Source: Collinsella sp. AM33-4BH
GTDB taxonomy: Bacteria > Actinomycetota > Coriobacteriia > Coriobacteriales > Coriobacteriaceae
Direction: 5' to 3'
NCBI RefSeq assembly: GCF_003469205.1
Contig: NZ_QSIN01000005.1
Coordinates: forward strand, 1-64,000
DNA: 64,000 bases
Made by a program: the position numbers and the translations under genes. Shown here piece by piece: positions 48,349 through 63,000 of this stretch (the stretch's first letter is position 1; every line of letters starts with the position of its first letter). The notes below the pieces were generated by a model. That model was not told where the DNA came from. It was given only the letters and a program-made list of their open reading frames with translations, and ran no database searches.

Positions 48349-48456
48349 TCGCTGACGCTGCCAGAACATCGGCGTTATGCTTGTTGGGACGCTTTGTTTT
48401 CAGCCTGACCGGTTCAACCGGATTTCTCACGCTATTTATTTCTCTTCGAGGATTGC

Positions 48457-50229
48457 ATGTTTAAAAGGTTTCTCTCGTATTACGAGCCCCAGACGGGGCT
48501 TTTTGTTGCCGATACTGTTTGTGCTCTGGTGCTTGCTGCCATTGACCTTGCGTTTCCTATTATTCTGCGCAATCTGACCGGCGGGTTGTTTACCCAGGGT
48601 CAGGCTGCCATTATGCAGGCGCTCGGTATGATTGCGGTGGGACTGGTGCTGATGTATGCCATCCGCTGCGCCTGCCGCTACTTTGTGAGCTACTGGGGCC
48701 ATGTGATGGGCGCGCGCATGGAGTCCAAGATGCGCGAGGACCTGTTCGATCAGTACGAGCGCTTTAGCTTTGCATACTTCGATCGCAACAGCTCGGGCGA
48801 CATGATGAGCCGCGTGGTCAACGACCTGTTCGATATCTGCGAGGCGGCGCACCATGTGCCCGAGTGGATCATCATCTGCGGCATCGAGATTATCGGCTCG
48901 TTTGTGATCCTCTTTACCATCGCCCCGGTGCTGGCGCTTGCCATGGCTGTGGTGACAGCAGCGTTTGCGGTCATCATGTTTTGGCAGAACATGCGCATGC
49001 GCGAGGTCTTTAGCGACAATCGCAAAAAAATCAGCGGCATCAATGCGCAGCTGCAGGATTCGCTGGCGGGCATGCGCGTGGTCAAGAGCTTTGCCAATGA
49101 GGAGACCGAGCGCTCTAAGTTCCGCGCCTCCAACAATCGCTACCTTTCGTCCAAGGAAAACATGTATCACGCCATGGGCGTCTATACTGCGACGTATGGC
49201 CTGCTCTCGGGTGTGCTCTATGTGATCGTGGTACTGCTGGGCGGCTGGCTGGTCGCCCAGGGACAGCTGCAGGCGGTCGATATGGCGACCTTTGCACTCT
49301 ATATTTCGCTGTTCTGCACGCCGCTCGAGACGCTCGTCAATTCGGCCGAAACGTATCAGAAGGCTATCGCCGGCTTTAAGCGTATGGACGAGGTGCTCTC
49401 GACCGTGCCGGATATCCAGGACAAGCCGGGCGCCACGGATCTGCAGGTGACTGCCGGCGCCGTGGAATATCACGACGTGTGCTTTAACTACGAGGACGTT
49501 GAGCTGGGCGAGGGCGATGCCGAAGAGCGTCCCGTTATCGACCATATGAATCTGTCCATCAAGCCCGGGCAGACCATCGCTTTGGTTGGCCCTTCGGGCG
49601 GTGGCAAGTCCACGACCTGTTCGCTGCTGCCGCGCTTTTATGACGTGGCTGCCGGATCCATTAGCATCGACGGCCAGGACGTGCGCGATGTGACGCAGCA
49701 GAGCCTGCGTCGCGCCATCGGCCTGGTGCAGCAGGATGTCTATCTGTTTGACGGCACGATTGGCGAGAACATCGCCTACGGCAAGCCGGGCGCTACGGCA
49801 GGAGAGATCGCCGAGGCCGCCCGTCGCGCCAACATCGATGCCTTTATCGAGTCGCTTCCACAGGGTTATGACACGGTCGTGGGCGAGCGCGGCAGCCGTC
49901 TTTCGGGCGGACAGAAGCAGCGTGTTGCCATCGCGCGAGTGTTTCTCAAGAACCCCAAGATCCTTATTTTGGATGAGGCGACGAGTGCTTTGGATAACGA
50001 GAGCGAGGAGGCGGTGCAGGAGTCGCTCGAAGAGCTGGCACGCGGCCGCACCACGATTATCATCGCCCACCGTCTTTCGACCATTAAGCATGCCGATGAG
50101 ATCGCGACCGTTGAGCATGGTCGCGTTGTGGAGCGTGGCACGCACGAGGAGCTTCTCGCCCGTGGCGGCACTTATGCCCGTTACTATCGAATGCAGTTCG
50201 AAGGTGCGCGTGCGCACGAGCTCGACTGA
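48457..50229 (+). CDS. ABC exporter, fused membrane and ATPase domains
   Basis: 590 residues: six transmembrane helices (about 15-290; ARMESKMREDLFDQYERFSFAYFDRNSSGDMMSR in the cytosolic loop) and one nucleotide-binding domain (Walker A GPSGGGKST, signature LSGGQKQ, Walker B ILILDEATSALD, H-loop AHRLST). The order fits MsbA/LmrA-type exporters that work as dimers, so a second copy or a homodimer is expected. Substrate unknown. GAGGATTGC precedes the ATG. The next gene, an unknown membrane protein, is 19 bases on. Confidence 0.92.
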   Translation: MFKRFLSYYEPQTGLFVADTVCALVLAAIDLAFPIILRNLTGGLFTQGQAAIMQALGMIAVGLVLMYAIRCACRYFVSYWGHVMGARMESKMREDLFDQYERFSFAYFDRNSSGDMMSRVVNDLFDICEAAHHVPEWIIICGIEIIGSFVILFTIAPVLALAMAVVTAAFAVIMFWQNMRMREVFSDNRKKISGINAQLQDSLAGMRVVKSFANEETERSKFRASNNRYLSSKENMYHAMGVYTATYGLLSGVLYVIVVLLGGWLVAQGQLQAVDMATFALYISLFCTPLETLVNSAETYQKAIAGFKRMDEVLSTVPDIQDKPGATDLQVTAGAVEYHDVCFNYEDVELGEGDAEERPVIDHMNLSIKPGQTIALVGPSGGGKSTTCSLLPRFYDVAAGSISIDGQDVRDVTQQSLRRAIGLVQQDVYLFDGTIGENIAYGKPGATAGEIAEAARRANIDAFIESLPQGYDTVVGERGSRLSGGQKQRVAIARVFLKNPKILILDEATSALDNESEEAVQESLEELARGRTTIIIAHRLSTIKHADEIATVEHGRVVERGTHEELLARGGTYARYYRMQFEGARAHELD

Positions 50230-50248
50230 TTGATATGACAGGAAGTTT

Positions 50249-51214
50249 ATGGCTGACAAGAACCCTTTGACTCCGGAAGAAGTGACGGAGTTATTCTCCG
50301 AAATCGATGCATCCGGTGTCTTGGATCCCACGCTTGCCAAAAAGCGCACCGAGCGCATGCGTGAGAAGGAGGCTGCGGCCAAGCGCGGTGACAAAGCGGC
50401 GCTAGCGCAGCTGCGCAGCGAGGACCGCGCGAGCCAGGCAAAACATATCGACCCGCTGTCCGAGGACGACCCTTCGGGCTCGCAGGTGAGCCATACCATT
50501 ACGAAGACTGCCATGGCCGTGGTCATTGGCATCTTGGTGCTGATTGTGGGCATGCAGATTGGCTACGGCGTGATGCGACGCCTGAACACCGCCAACCTGT
50601 CCGAGAGCGTTTCGGTGGATACCGTTTCGACGGCGCTGAAGGGCGGCCTTGAGTGGGGCAACGGCTTTACGCAGTTCCCGCTCGACTTTACCGTCGATGA
50701 AGCTGATGAGCGTACGGGCACGGTCGAGGTGACGGTGTTGGACACATCGTCTGCCAACGAGCTCGAGCTGCTGTCCAACGGGCAGATTCAGGCCGCTGCG
50801 CTTGCGACCAACGCGCTGCTCAACGATAAGATCGACCGCGTGGTGTATAACGTTCACGCCTATATCGACGAGGATAGCAACATTCAGCACGATTCCTTCT
50901 TTGGCATGTTTCCCGCGCGGGGTCATCAGAGCGCCATTTTGACGTTTGTGTGGACCAAGAGCTCATCCAACGCCACGAGTATCGACTGGAAGATGCGCAT
51001 CGTAAGCATGGACGACACCATTGCCGAGCGCATTCAAAAACAGGTGAACTCGGTTTCGTCGCTGATCGAGGACCCGGTGGTGAGCCAGACCAAGATTGAC
51101 GAGGAAAAGGCCGAACGTGACCTGGAGCATCGTCTGCATGGCCGCGAGATTTTCCGCGGCGGCAAGCCCGATCGCTCACCGTCCGATCTGCTGGAACAGG
51201 ACAAGCAAAAGTAA
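50249..51214 (+). CDS. Single-pass membrane protein with extracytoplasmic domain, unknown
   Basis: 321 residues. A basic, charged cytoplasmic N-terminus (about 1-82, KKRTERMREKEAAAKRGDK), one helix (about 86-108, MAVVIGILVLIVGMQIGYGV) and a soluble domain outside (110-275, ending in a helix IAERIQKQVNSVSSLIED). Cytoplasmic N-terminus is inferred from the positive charges. AGGAAG precedes the ATG. It follows the ABC exporter by 19 bases and shares its terminator, so a helper role for the exporter is possible. Not a family I can name. Confidence 0.7.
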   Translation: MADKNPLTPEEVTELFSEIDASGVLDPTLAKKRTERMREKEAAAKRGDKAALAQLRSEDRASQAKHIDPLSEDDPSGSQVSHTITKTAMAVVIGILVLIVGMQIGYGVMRRLNTANLSESVSVDTVSTALKGGLEWGNGFTQFPLDFTVDEADERTGTVEVTVLDTSSANELELLSNGQIQAAALATNALLNDKIDRVVYNVHAYIDEDSNIQHDSFFGMFPARGHQSAILTFVWTKSSSNATSIDWKMRIVSMDDTIAERIQKQVNSVSSLIEDPVVSQTKIDEEKAERDLEHRLHGREIFRGGKPDRSPSDLLEQDKQK

Positions 51215-51220
51215 GAGGCC

Positions 51221-51262
51221 ATTATCCCGCGTGAGCCACAAGCCCACGCGGGATAATTTTTC
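51221..51262 (+). terminator. Terminator of the ABC exporter operon
   Basis: A perfect 13-bp stem ATTATCCCGCGTG/CACGCGGGATAAT, then TTTTTCT. Confidence 0.9.
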
Positions 51263-51393
51263 TGGGACGGGGATTAAATAATCATTATGCATAGAAAGTC
51301 ATAATTATCATTTCGTAAACATTTCGATGAAATTAACGCCATGAGGCATGCTTGCGGTTACAATACCGCGAGGCCTAACTACACACCTTTAAG

Positions 51394-51418
51394 CCGGTCC
51401 TGTGAGACCGGGAAGGAG
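51394..51418 (+). promoter_or_regulatory. Probable PyrR-binding hairpin at the carA ribosome binding site
   Basis: CCGGTC and GACCGG enclose CTGTGA, giving GTCCTGTGAGAC, which fits the PyrR loop consensus UCCNGNGAG. AAGGAG (51413-51418) follows immediately, so PyrR bound to this hairpin would block the carA start, as known for translational PyrR control in actinobacteria. The direct CTTTAAG before the stem is also typical of pyr leaders. Confidence 0.7.
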
Positions 51419-51422
51419 AATT

Positions 51423-52862
51423 ATGGCGAACAACCATACCGCGGGCGCTGCCGCCCGCACCTTCGCGCCCAGCGAGCTTTGCCAGCGTATGCTGGCCAAA
51501 ACCAGCAAGGGCACCTGCGGTCCCTGTATCCTGTATCTTGAGGATGGGACCATTTTTTATGGACGTGCATGCGGCGCCGAGGGCACCGCGACCGGCGAAG
51601 TCTGCTTCAACACCTCGCTCGAGGGCTACTTTGAGGTCATGACCGACCCGAGTTATGCCGGCCAAATTGTAACCATGACCTATCCGCAGATCGGCAATTA
51701 CGGTATCGACGAGACCGATGTCCAGTCGGCCTTCCCCGGCGACGCCGTGCGCCCTGCGAGCGCTCCGGCTATGCGCGGCATGATCGTTCGCGATATGTGC
51801 GCCACGCCTTCTAACTGGCGCTCGGCCGTCAGCGTGCCGGAGTACCTGCGCGCTCACGGCATCGTCGCTATCGAGGGTATCGACACCCGCGCTCTGGTGC
51901 GCCATCTGCGCGACAATGGTTCCAAGATGGGCATTATCTCGACCGAGATCTTCGACGTCGACGAGCTTGCCGAGCGCTTGTCCGCTGCGCCCACGCTGGT
52001 AGGCGAGAACCTGGTCAAGACCGTAAGTTGCCCCGCGCCTCACGAGTTTGTGGCCGCCGACCTGCCTGCCACGCATGACTTTGCGCTTGCGGCTGCCGCT
52101 CCTGCCCGTCACAAAGTGGTCGCCTACGACTGCGGTGTGAAGCGCGGTATTCTGGAGGGCCTGGTCCGTGCCGGCTGCGATCTCACCGTCGTGCCGTGGG
52201 ATACGCCCGCCCAGCAGGTGCTCGACATGAATCCCGATGGCGTCTTTTTGTCCAACGGCCCCGGCGACCCCGATGCCGTGGTGGAGACCTATGAGCAGGT
52301 ACAGCAGCTGATCGGCAAGGTGCCGGTCTTTGGCATTTGCCTCGGTCACCAGATGATCAGCCTGGCCTGCGGCGCCCAAATGGAAAAGCTTAAATTCGGT
52401 CACCGTGGCGGTAACCAGCCGGTTATGAATCTGGTGAGCCGTCGCGTGGAGATCACCGCGCAAAACCACGGCTTTGGCCTGCTGTTCCCCAGTCTGGGCA
52501 AACTGATTCCGGAGCTTTCCGGCGGCGAAACCGAGCATGCGGCCGACGGTGACCTGCGCGCCTGGGTGCGTCGCGGCATCGCGCCGGTCGTGATGAACGA
52601 GCGCTTTGGTCGCATTCGCCTGACACATGTGAACCTCAACGACGGCACCGCCGAGGGCATCCAGCTGCTCGACGCCCCGTGTTTCTCGGTCCAGTACCAC
52701 CCCGAGGCTTCGCCTGGCCCCACCGATGCCCACTATCTCTTTACCGCCTTTACGCGACTCATGGACGGCGAGGAGAACTACCTGGACATCGACACCGCGA
52801 AGGACCGCCTCGCCGGCTGGAATTTCGCCGAGTCCGAGAACGCTGCGACCGAGGAGAACTAA
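51423..52862 (+). CDS. carA: Carbamoyl-phosphate synthase small subunit
   Basis: 479 residues, longer than the usual 360-390. The N-terminal domain ([46 protein letters not shown]) and the class I glutamine amidotransferase triad are intact: nucleophile in FGICLGHQM, His and Glu in [12 protein letters not shown]. The extra length comes from an N-terminal extension (1-30) and a longer segment before the C-terminal ([30 protein letters not shown], about 360-390). GGGAAGGAG precedes the ATG. carB follows one base after the stop codon. Confidence 0.95.
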   Translation: MANNHTAGAAARTFAPSELCQRMLAKTSKGTCGPCILYLEDGTIFYGRACGAEGTATGEVCFNTSLEGYFEVMTDPSYAGQIVTMTYPQIGNYGIDETDVQSAFPGDAVRPASAPAMRGMIVRDMCATPSNWRSAVSVPEYLRAHGIVAIEGIDTRALVRHLRDNGSKMGIISTEIFDVDELAERLSAAPTLVGENLVKTVSCPAPHEFVAADLPATHDFALAAAAPARHKVVAYDCGVKRGILEGLVRAGCDLTVVPWDTPAQQVLDMNPDGVFLSNGPGDPDAVVETYEQVQQLIGKVPVFGICLGHQMISLACGAQMEKLKFGHRGGNQPVMNLVSRRVEITAQNHGFGLLFPSLGKLIPELSGGETEHAADGDLRAWVRRGIAPVVMNERFGRIRLTHVNLNDGTAEGIQLLDAPCFSVQYHPEASPGPTDAHYLFTAFTRLMDGEENYLDIDTAKDRLAGWNFAESENAATEEN

Positions 52863-52863
52863 C

Positions 52864-56178
<3,315 letters not shown>

Positions 56179-56190
56179 ATTGAGCTGGCC

Positions 56191-56279
56191 GGCCGGGGCG
56201 GAGGGGGCTGAGTTTCTCACTGAGCGACTCTGCTTGCAGCCGGAGCGAAGGGGGAAACTCAGCCCCCTCCGCCCCGGCC
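56191..56279 (+). repeat. Very long perfect palindrome after carB
   Basis: 25 bases on each side match perfectly (GGCCGGGGCGGAGGGGGCTG ... and its complement, 56191-56215 and 56255-56279), around a 39-base loop. No T-run follows. It stands 12 bases past the carB stop and may stabilise the carAB message or act as a terminator with Rho, or be a DNA cruciform. Confidence 0.75.
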
Positions 56280-56378
56280 TACGGTGACTCGGTTGCACCG
56301 TGTGCTGCCGAAGGGGCTTTGCGCGATGACTAGGGCTGAATAAAAAGTGAGTGTGGGCAGAGCCCACGTTTTGTATGG

Positions 56379-56416
56379 GGTCCTCCGGTGAATTGCATTC
56401 ACCGGAGGACCTTTTT
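56379..56416 (+). terminator. Strong terminator downstream of the carAB hairpin
   Basis: A perfect 15-bp stem GGTCCTCCGGTGAAT/ATTCACCGGAGGACC around TGC, then TTTTT. The probable end of carAB transcription. Confidence 0.9.
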
Positions 56417-56437
56417 GTGGCTGGCTGAGAGTGCCGC

Positions 56438-56640
56438 TGGACAGTTAGTTCAGATTTGTATTTTTGTGAGGGTGGAAAAGGCCGATTTGAGCTCAAATGA
56501 GTCGTTCTTGGCGGTCTGATGCGACAAGGATGCGCAGTCAGGAATGAGAAAAGGGCGTTATTGGGTCTAAAACGGCTTCAAAACGATACGTTTGCACGTA
56601 AGGACCCGGCCAAAAAATACAAATCTGAACTAACTGTCCA
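56438..56640. mobile_element. MITE-like element with 28-bp perfect terminal inverted repeats
   Basis: The ends (56438-56465 and 56613-56640) are perfect inverted repeats beginning TGGACAGTTAGTTCAGATTT. The 203-base unit holds no gene I would support; a palindrome TTTGAGCTCAAA lies inside. No obvious target-site duplication flanks it. The size and long terminal repeats fit a non-autonomous transposon whose transposase is elsewhere. Confidence 0.75.
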
Positions 56641-56770
56641 CCATCCTCCGTCAACCTCTCATTCCAAACCAAATCAGCCAACGTACGTCATAGCAATCTT
56701 CGGTAGGTCGCAGGGCGGCGGTCGAGCTTTTCTCTCGGGAAACTTCGCGAAGCCCAGTTCCCGAGGGAAA

Positions 56771-56845
56771 GGTATGGTCTGTGTAATACCAGATAAACAG
56801 TACATTTTTGCTAGATTGGTATTTGACTGAAGAACCAATTGGTAT
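56771..56845. promoter_or_regulatory. Operator-like TGGTAT/ATACCA cluster upstream of the GH31 gene
   Basis: GGTAT (56771) and ATACC (56786) face each other, and ATTGGTAT occurs twice in the same orientation (56815-56822 and 56838-56845), the second within the palindrome ACCAATTGGT. Half-sites of this kind resemble operators of GntR/HutC-type sugar regulators (NagR-like); a regulator gene is not in the window. A further CTGGT/ACCAG pair with a 4-base gap lies near 56960. Confidence 0.5.
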
Positions 56846-57048
56846 GGCTTATTAAGCCCACCTTGCCGCTGACGCTCATTTTACTGCCGCTGGTGGACTT
56901 CCGAACTTGGTTGCGCAAGTGCTCCCATATATTGATATGACCTAGTAGGTGGCTATCTGGTTACTACCAGTTGGCCCCTTGGTAACGGGTGGCCCCATTG
57001 TGCGGAATGTACCGAACATCCCCGTTTGATACGTTTTCCCATGCTGCC

Positions 57049-57057
57049 GGGGGGGGG
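57049..57057 (+). repeat. G9 homopolymer tract in the GH31 leader
   Basis: Nine consecutive G, 41 bases before the GTG start. Such tracts slip in replication. If translation began at the ATG at 57041, in frame with the main gene, length changes would switch the frame. Confidence 0.8.
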
Positions 57058-57097
57058 CGTCCTCGGCACCTCAGCATCTCGGAAGAAAGGAGACCAG

Positions 57098-60000
57098 GTG
57101 CGCAGGAATTCCATTTTTACGAAACGGTGGGTGAAGGGAAGCGCGGTCCTCGTTGCCACTGCAGCGACGCTCGTGTTTGCCAATCCCCAGCAGGCGATTG
57201 CCACGCCACTCAAGGGCGTCGACTCAGCGACCGTGTCCCAGTCTGCCTCGAATGTCGTCGACATCGATTTCGCTGACGGCATCAAGGGCCGTATTACGTT
57301 CCTCGAGGACGGTATTTTCCGTTATAACGTCGACCCCAAGGGTGAGTTTTCCGATTACGCCACACCGCGCAGTAAGTCCCACACGGCTAAAATCCAGGCT
57401 CAGCCCGATACCTCGGACACCTACAGCAAGCCGAGCGCGACGGTTGCCGACAAGGGCGACACTATCGAGATCACCGGCGGAAAGGCGACCGTGATCCTGG
57501 ACAAGGCGACTGGCAAGATGAGTATCAAGTCAGGCGACCGTGTCGTGGTTTCCGAGTCCGCGTCCCTCGACCTTGATAAGAAGGGTACCGTCCAGACGCT
57601 CGCCAAGGAGAAGTCCGAGAACTTCTTTGGCGGCGGCACCCAGAACGGACGCTTCCTGCACACCAACCAGACCATCGCCATCTCCAACACGAACAACTGG
57701 ACTGATGGCGGCGTTGCCTCGCCCAACCCGTTTTATTGGACGAGTGACGGCTACGGCGTACTCCGAAACACGTTTGCAGAGGGTTCCTACGACTTCGGTT
57801 CCACGGACTCATCGACGGTCACGACTTTGCACAGCGAGAATGAGTTTGATGCCTACTACTTCGTGGCGACCAACGAGGGCGCTTCGAACGTGGCAACCGA
57901 GATGCTGCAGGACTACTACAAGGTGACCGGTAACCCGGTACTGCTGCCCGAGTACGGGTTCTACCTTGGTCATCTTAATGCCTATAACCGTGATGGCTGG
58001 TCAACGACCTCGGGTCAAAAGAAGTGGGAGACCAAGGGCAGCAAGTCCTCGAGCGAGAAGGGCGACGTTAAGTACGAGTCTGGCATGTCGACGGGCTACA
58101 AGCTCGACGGCACACTTGCGGCCGAGACGCTCAACGGTGAGGGCCCTTCGGTTGATACCGAGAACATGAAAGCGACCGATTTCGACCGCCAGTTCTCTGC
58201 TCGGCAGGTTATCGATGACTACGAGGACAACGACATGCCGCTCGGTTGGTTCCTGCCGAACGACGGCTACGGCGCCGGCTATGGCCAGAACGGTTACTAC
58301 AAGACCGGCGGCGTCAACTCCGACGGAACGAGCTCGGCCGACCGTCTTAACGCTGTGCGTGCCAATGTCGACAACCTTAAGAAGTTCACCGAGTATGCCA
58401 ACTCCAAGGGTGTGAGCACGGGCTTGTGGACCCAGTCCAACCTTGAGCCCGACAGCAACTCCGAGACCCCGTGGCACCTGCTTCGCGACTTCGACGCCGA
58501 GGTCAAGACGGGAGGCATCTCTACCCTTAAGACCGACGTTGCCTGGGTTGGATCTGGCTACTCCTTTGGTCTTAATGGCATCAAGACAGCTTATGACACG
58601 GTGACGACCGGCGCTAACAAGCGCCCCAACATCATCACGCTCGATGGTTGGGCCGGCACGCAGCGCTTTGGTGGCATTTGGACCGGCGACCAGTATGGCG
58701 GTAACTGGGAGTACATTCGCTTCCATATCCCCACGTATATCGGTCAGAGTCTTTCGGGCAACCCCAACATCGGCTCCGACATGGATGGCATCTTTGGCGG
58801 CGACCCCATCATCTCTGCGCGTGACTACCAGTGGAAGACGTTCACGCCCTCTATGCTTGACATGGACGGTTGGGGCACCTACCGTAAATCGCCCATGACG
58901 CACGGCGATCCCTACACAGGCATCTCGCGCTTCTACCTCAAGCTCAAGGCGCAGCTCATGCCCTATATCTACACGAGCGCGGCCTCGGCGGCCAACATCG
59001 ACACGGGTAACGGCGATGCCGGCCTGCCCATGATCCGCGCCATGCTGCTTTCCGACAACTCCGAGTACGCCGCAAGCACTTCGACGCAGTACCAGTATAT
59101 GTTCGGTGAGAACTTCCTAGTGGCACCGGTGTATCAGGATACCCAGGCAGACGAGAACGGCAACGACATTCGCAATGGGATTTACCTCCCCAACTACGGC
59201 ACCGACGAGAATCCCACCATCTGGATCGATTACTTCTCGGGTAAGCAGTATCGCGGCGGCCAGGTTCTCAACAACTACGAGGCTCCGCTTTGGAAGCTGC
59301 CGCTGTTTGTGAAGGCCAACGCTATCGTGCCGATGTACGCCGAGAACAACAACCCCGAGGCAGTGAGCGACACCAACACCAAGGGTACCGACCGCAGTCA
59401 GCGTATCGTCGAGTTCTTCGCCACCGAGGGCGACGGCACCTTTACGCAGTACGAGGACGACGGCTCCTCCATCGAAAACAACACGACTGAGGACGATTCC
59501 TACGGCACGATCGACAATATCTCCTACGGTGAGCATGTGAGCACCGTCTACAGCTCCAAGGCCGCAGGCGGCACCGCGACCTTTACCGCCGAGGCCTCGA
59601 AGGGCGGCTACAACGGCTACGACTCCAACCGCACCACGACCTTCGTGGCCAATGTGTCCGCCAAGCCCACGAGCGTTGTCGCCAAGAACGGCGGATCCGC
59701 ACTCAACGTGGTTGAGGTCGACTCGCAGGAGACCTTTGACGCCGCGACCCCCGAGGCCGGCCAGGCGGTCTACTTCTACAGCGAGACCCCCAACCTCAAC
59801 CACTACGGCAGCGATGCGGACGGCACCGAGGCCGAGCAGGGCGAGAGCTTTAACAACACCAAGATCACCACGAACCCCAAGGTCTACGTCAAGTTCGCGA
59901 AGACCGATGTTGCTGCAGCGGCGCAGACGCTTGAGCTGGGCGGTTTCGTGAATGCCGACGCCACGCTCACAGCCGATCGCCTCAACGAGAACCTCTCCGC

Positions 60001-63000
60001 ACCCACGAACCTTGCTGCCCCCGAGGACGTCACGACCCCAACGAGCATAAAGCTCACCTGGGGAAAGGTCGATGGTGCTACCTCCTACGACCTTAAGGTC
60101 GACGGCACTGTGTTTGCCGTGGGTGATGCGGCCGAGTTCACGCACACCGACCTCGCCTACAATAGCAAGCACACCTACCAGATTCGTTCGCGCAACGCCG
60201 AGGGTTACTCCGCCTGGAGCGATGTGCTCGAGGCGAACTCCGCACTCGATCCGTGGCGGAACGTCCCCGACGCCGAGGAAATCACCTGGGAGGGCTCACT
60301 TTACGGCAGCCATAAGGCCGAGCTTGCCTTCGACCATGAGTTCCAGTCGGGCGACGGCGGTTTCCACTCCGGTGGCAACGATCTGGGCAAGGCGCTTACC
60401 GTTGACTATGGACGCGCTTACAAGCTCGATAAGCTCGAGTACTATCCGCGCGATGACGCCGGCAACGGCACTGTGACCAAGATGCGTGTTGAGACGAGTC
60501 TCGATGGCGTCCACTGGACGAGCCAGGAGGTCGATTGGGCACGTTCCGCTGATTGTAAGACGGTAGCGTTTGACGGCACCGTGGCCGCCCGTTACGTGCG
60601 CATGACACCGCTCGCCTCGGTCGGCAATTTCTTCTCCGCGTCCGAGATTGCCATCTACAAGACCGACGGCACGGATGGCTTCGCCGTGGGCTCCAACCTC
60701 AACAAGGCCACGATCTCCGACGGAGACTACTCCAACATGAAGAACTATCTGGGCCTCGAGAACCGCGAGCCCGATACCCCGACGTTCGGTTCGCAGATCC
60801 GCGACCACTTCGCCGACCTCAACGATAACGGCGTTTACGACGTCTACGATTACTCGTTCACCATGGCGGGTCTTGACGGCGGCACTAAACAAAAGGGCAA
60901 GGTCGCAGGTTCGCTCGCGGTGATTCCGAGCAAGACCGAGGTCGAGGCCGGTGATGAGATCACCGTTGATGTCTATGCGGCCGACGCCAAGAACGTCAAC
61001 GCCCTGGGCGCTCTCGTCAACTTCAAGAGCGACCAGTTCGAGTTTGTGTCCGAGAGCATCGCGCAGGACGGCTCGACTGCCGGCATGGAGAACCTGTCTC
61101 GCGAGAAGGTCCAGTTCGCGGACAGAACGCAGACTATCAATCTCGCCTTTGCCAACCGCGGCGATGGCAAGCTCTACAACGGTACCGGCGCGGTGGCGAG
61201 TTTCAAGCTCAAGGCCAAGACCGCCGGCAAGGTCGAACTGCCCTCGACATCTTGGCTCATCGGTCCGGCATGCGACGCACTTGAGTTTGCGAGCGACGGC
61301 ACGGTGACGATGCCGGATGTTCCTCAGCCAACGGTCGCCGAGTACGGTCAGGATGCCTTCAACATCACGATGACCAACGATGAGCTCACGACCGACGACG
61401 GGACCAACGTCGAGAAACTTATCCAGCAGAAGAGCTATAACGCGCTGTTCGATAATAACGAGGGCGACAACGGCTTTGAGTTCCTATGGAACTGGAGCGG
61501 CAACTGGGACAGCGAGGGTAAGCTTCCGAGTTACGTGAAGCTTCCCACCACGATGACATTCGCATTTAAGACGCCTTCGAAACTCGATAGTGTCGAGGTC
61601 GTTAACCGCAACGGTGGCAACGGAACCGTGCAGAAGATCAAGGCTGTCGTGACGTTCGAGGATGGCTCGACCCAAGAGTTCGCGGGCGGGGAGTACGATT
61701 CCTTCCGGGCTCGCTACGCTTTTGGCCTCTCTGCCGAGAACAAGGGCAAGAAGGCGACCAAGGTCGAGGTCACGCCGCTTGAGGCATCGGGTGACCAGAT
61801 GCTCACACTGCGTGAGGTCAACTTCAACTACACGCAGGGTGTCGAGGCCATCGAGGGTGTCGAGCTAGGCAAGAACCAGACCGAGTTCTTTGAAGGCGAC
61901 GTTACGCTCGTCGACGCCAAGGCCACGCCTGAGAGCGCCGGCTACCCCTATGTGACGGTCGAGAGCTCCGACCCCTCTGTGGTAAGCGTCTCCGCTGTTC
62001 AGGCTGGCGATAGCGTGAGCTACTACCTGCGTGCCAACAAGGCCGGCAAGGCAAAGATCACGGTGGCGTCGGTACTCGACCCCTCCAAGACCGCATCCTA
62101 TGAGGTCGAAGTCAAGGCTGGTGTCGATACCTCTGCGCTCGTGGCAGCGCTTTCCGAGGCCGCGGGCTACAGCGAATCCGTCTACACTAAGGATTCCTAT
62201 GCAGCTCTCACCGCTGCGGTCGAGGCGGCTCAGAAGCTCCTCGACGGCGGCCAAGGCAGCTATAGCAAGAAGGATGTCGCAGACGCCACAGCCAAGATCG
62301 AGAAGGCAATCGACGGCCTCAAGATGCGCCCTGTCGATGAGAAGATTCTTATCAACACGCCCGAGAACCGCAAGAACGTCAAGGTGGCCGGCTTCTCGAG
62401 TGAGGCCGACTACGAGGGCAGCAACGCCGTCAACGCTCTCGACGGCGACGAGCGGACGCTTTGGCACAGCGACTGGGCCCATGGGACCGGTATGCCCCAG
62501 TATCTGAGTGTCGACCTGGGCCGCGACTACGATCTCACCGACGTTACATTCCTGCCGCGCCAGGACGGCGGCACTAACGGCGATATCTTCGAGGCCGAGA
62601 TACTGGTCTCCGACACTGCCGACGGTTATGAGATGGGCACCGCCGCGTCGATGGGTACGTTCGCCTTCGACAATGACGGTCGCGTGCTCACCGACCGTGG
62701 CGACTGGAAACAGATGAGCTTTGGCGCCGCGCGCGGTCGCTACGTGACCGTCAAGGTGATTCACGCCGGCGGTGGCAACGTTGATGCCTACTGCAGCATG
62801 GCGGAGCTCAAGTTCTACGGTACGGCCGTCCCCGATCCGGTGGCGAAGGATGATCTCGCTACCGCGATCGAAAAGGTTGATGCCGAGGTTGCTGCCGGCG
62901 ACCTCAAGGCCGGTGACTACACCGAGGCCTCCTGGACGGCGCTCGAGAACGCCCTGGCGAGCGCCCGCGCCATCTTGAGCGACGAGAAAGCCACGCAGGA

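Noticed and set aside
56519..56830. 103-residue plus-strand frame across the MITE-like element and operators
   Set aside because: Begins within a repeat, spans its right end and the operator-like sites, and has no ribosome binding site or recognisable domain.
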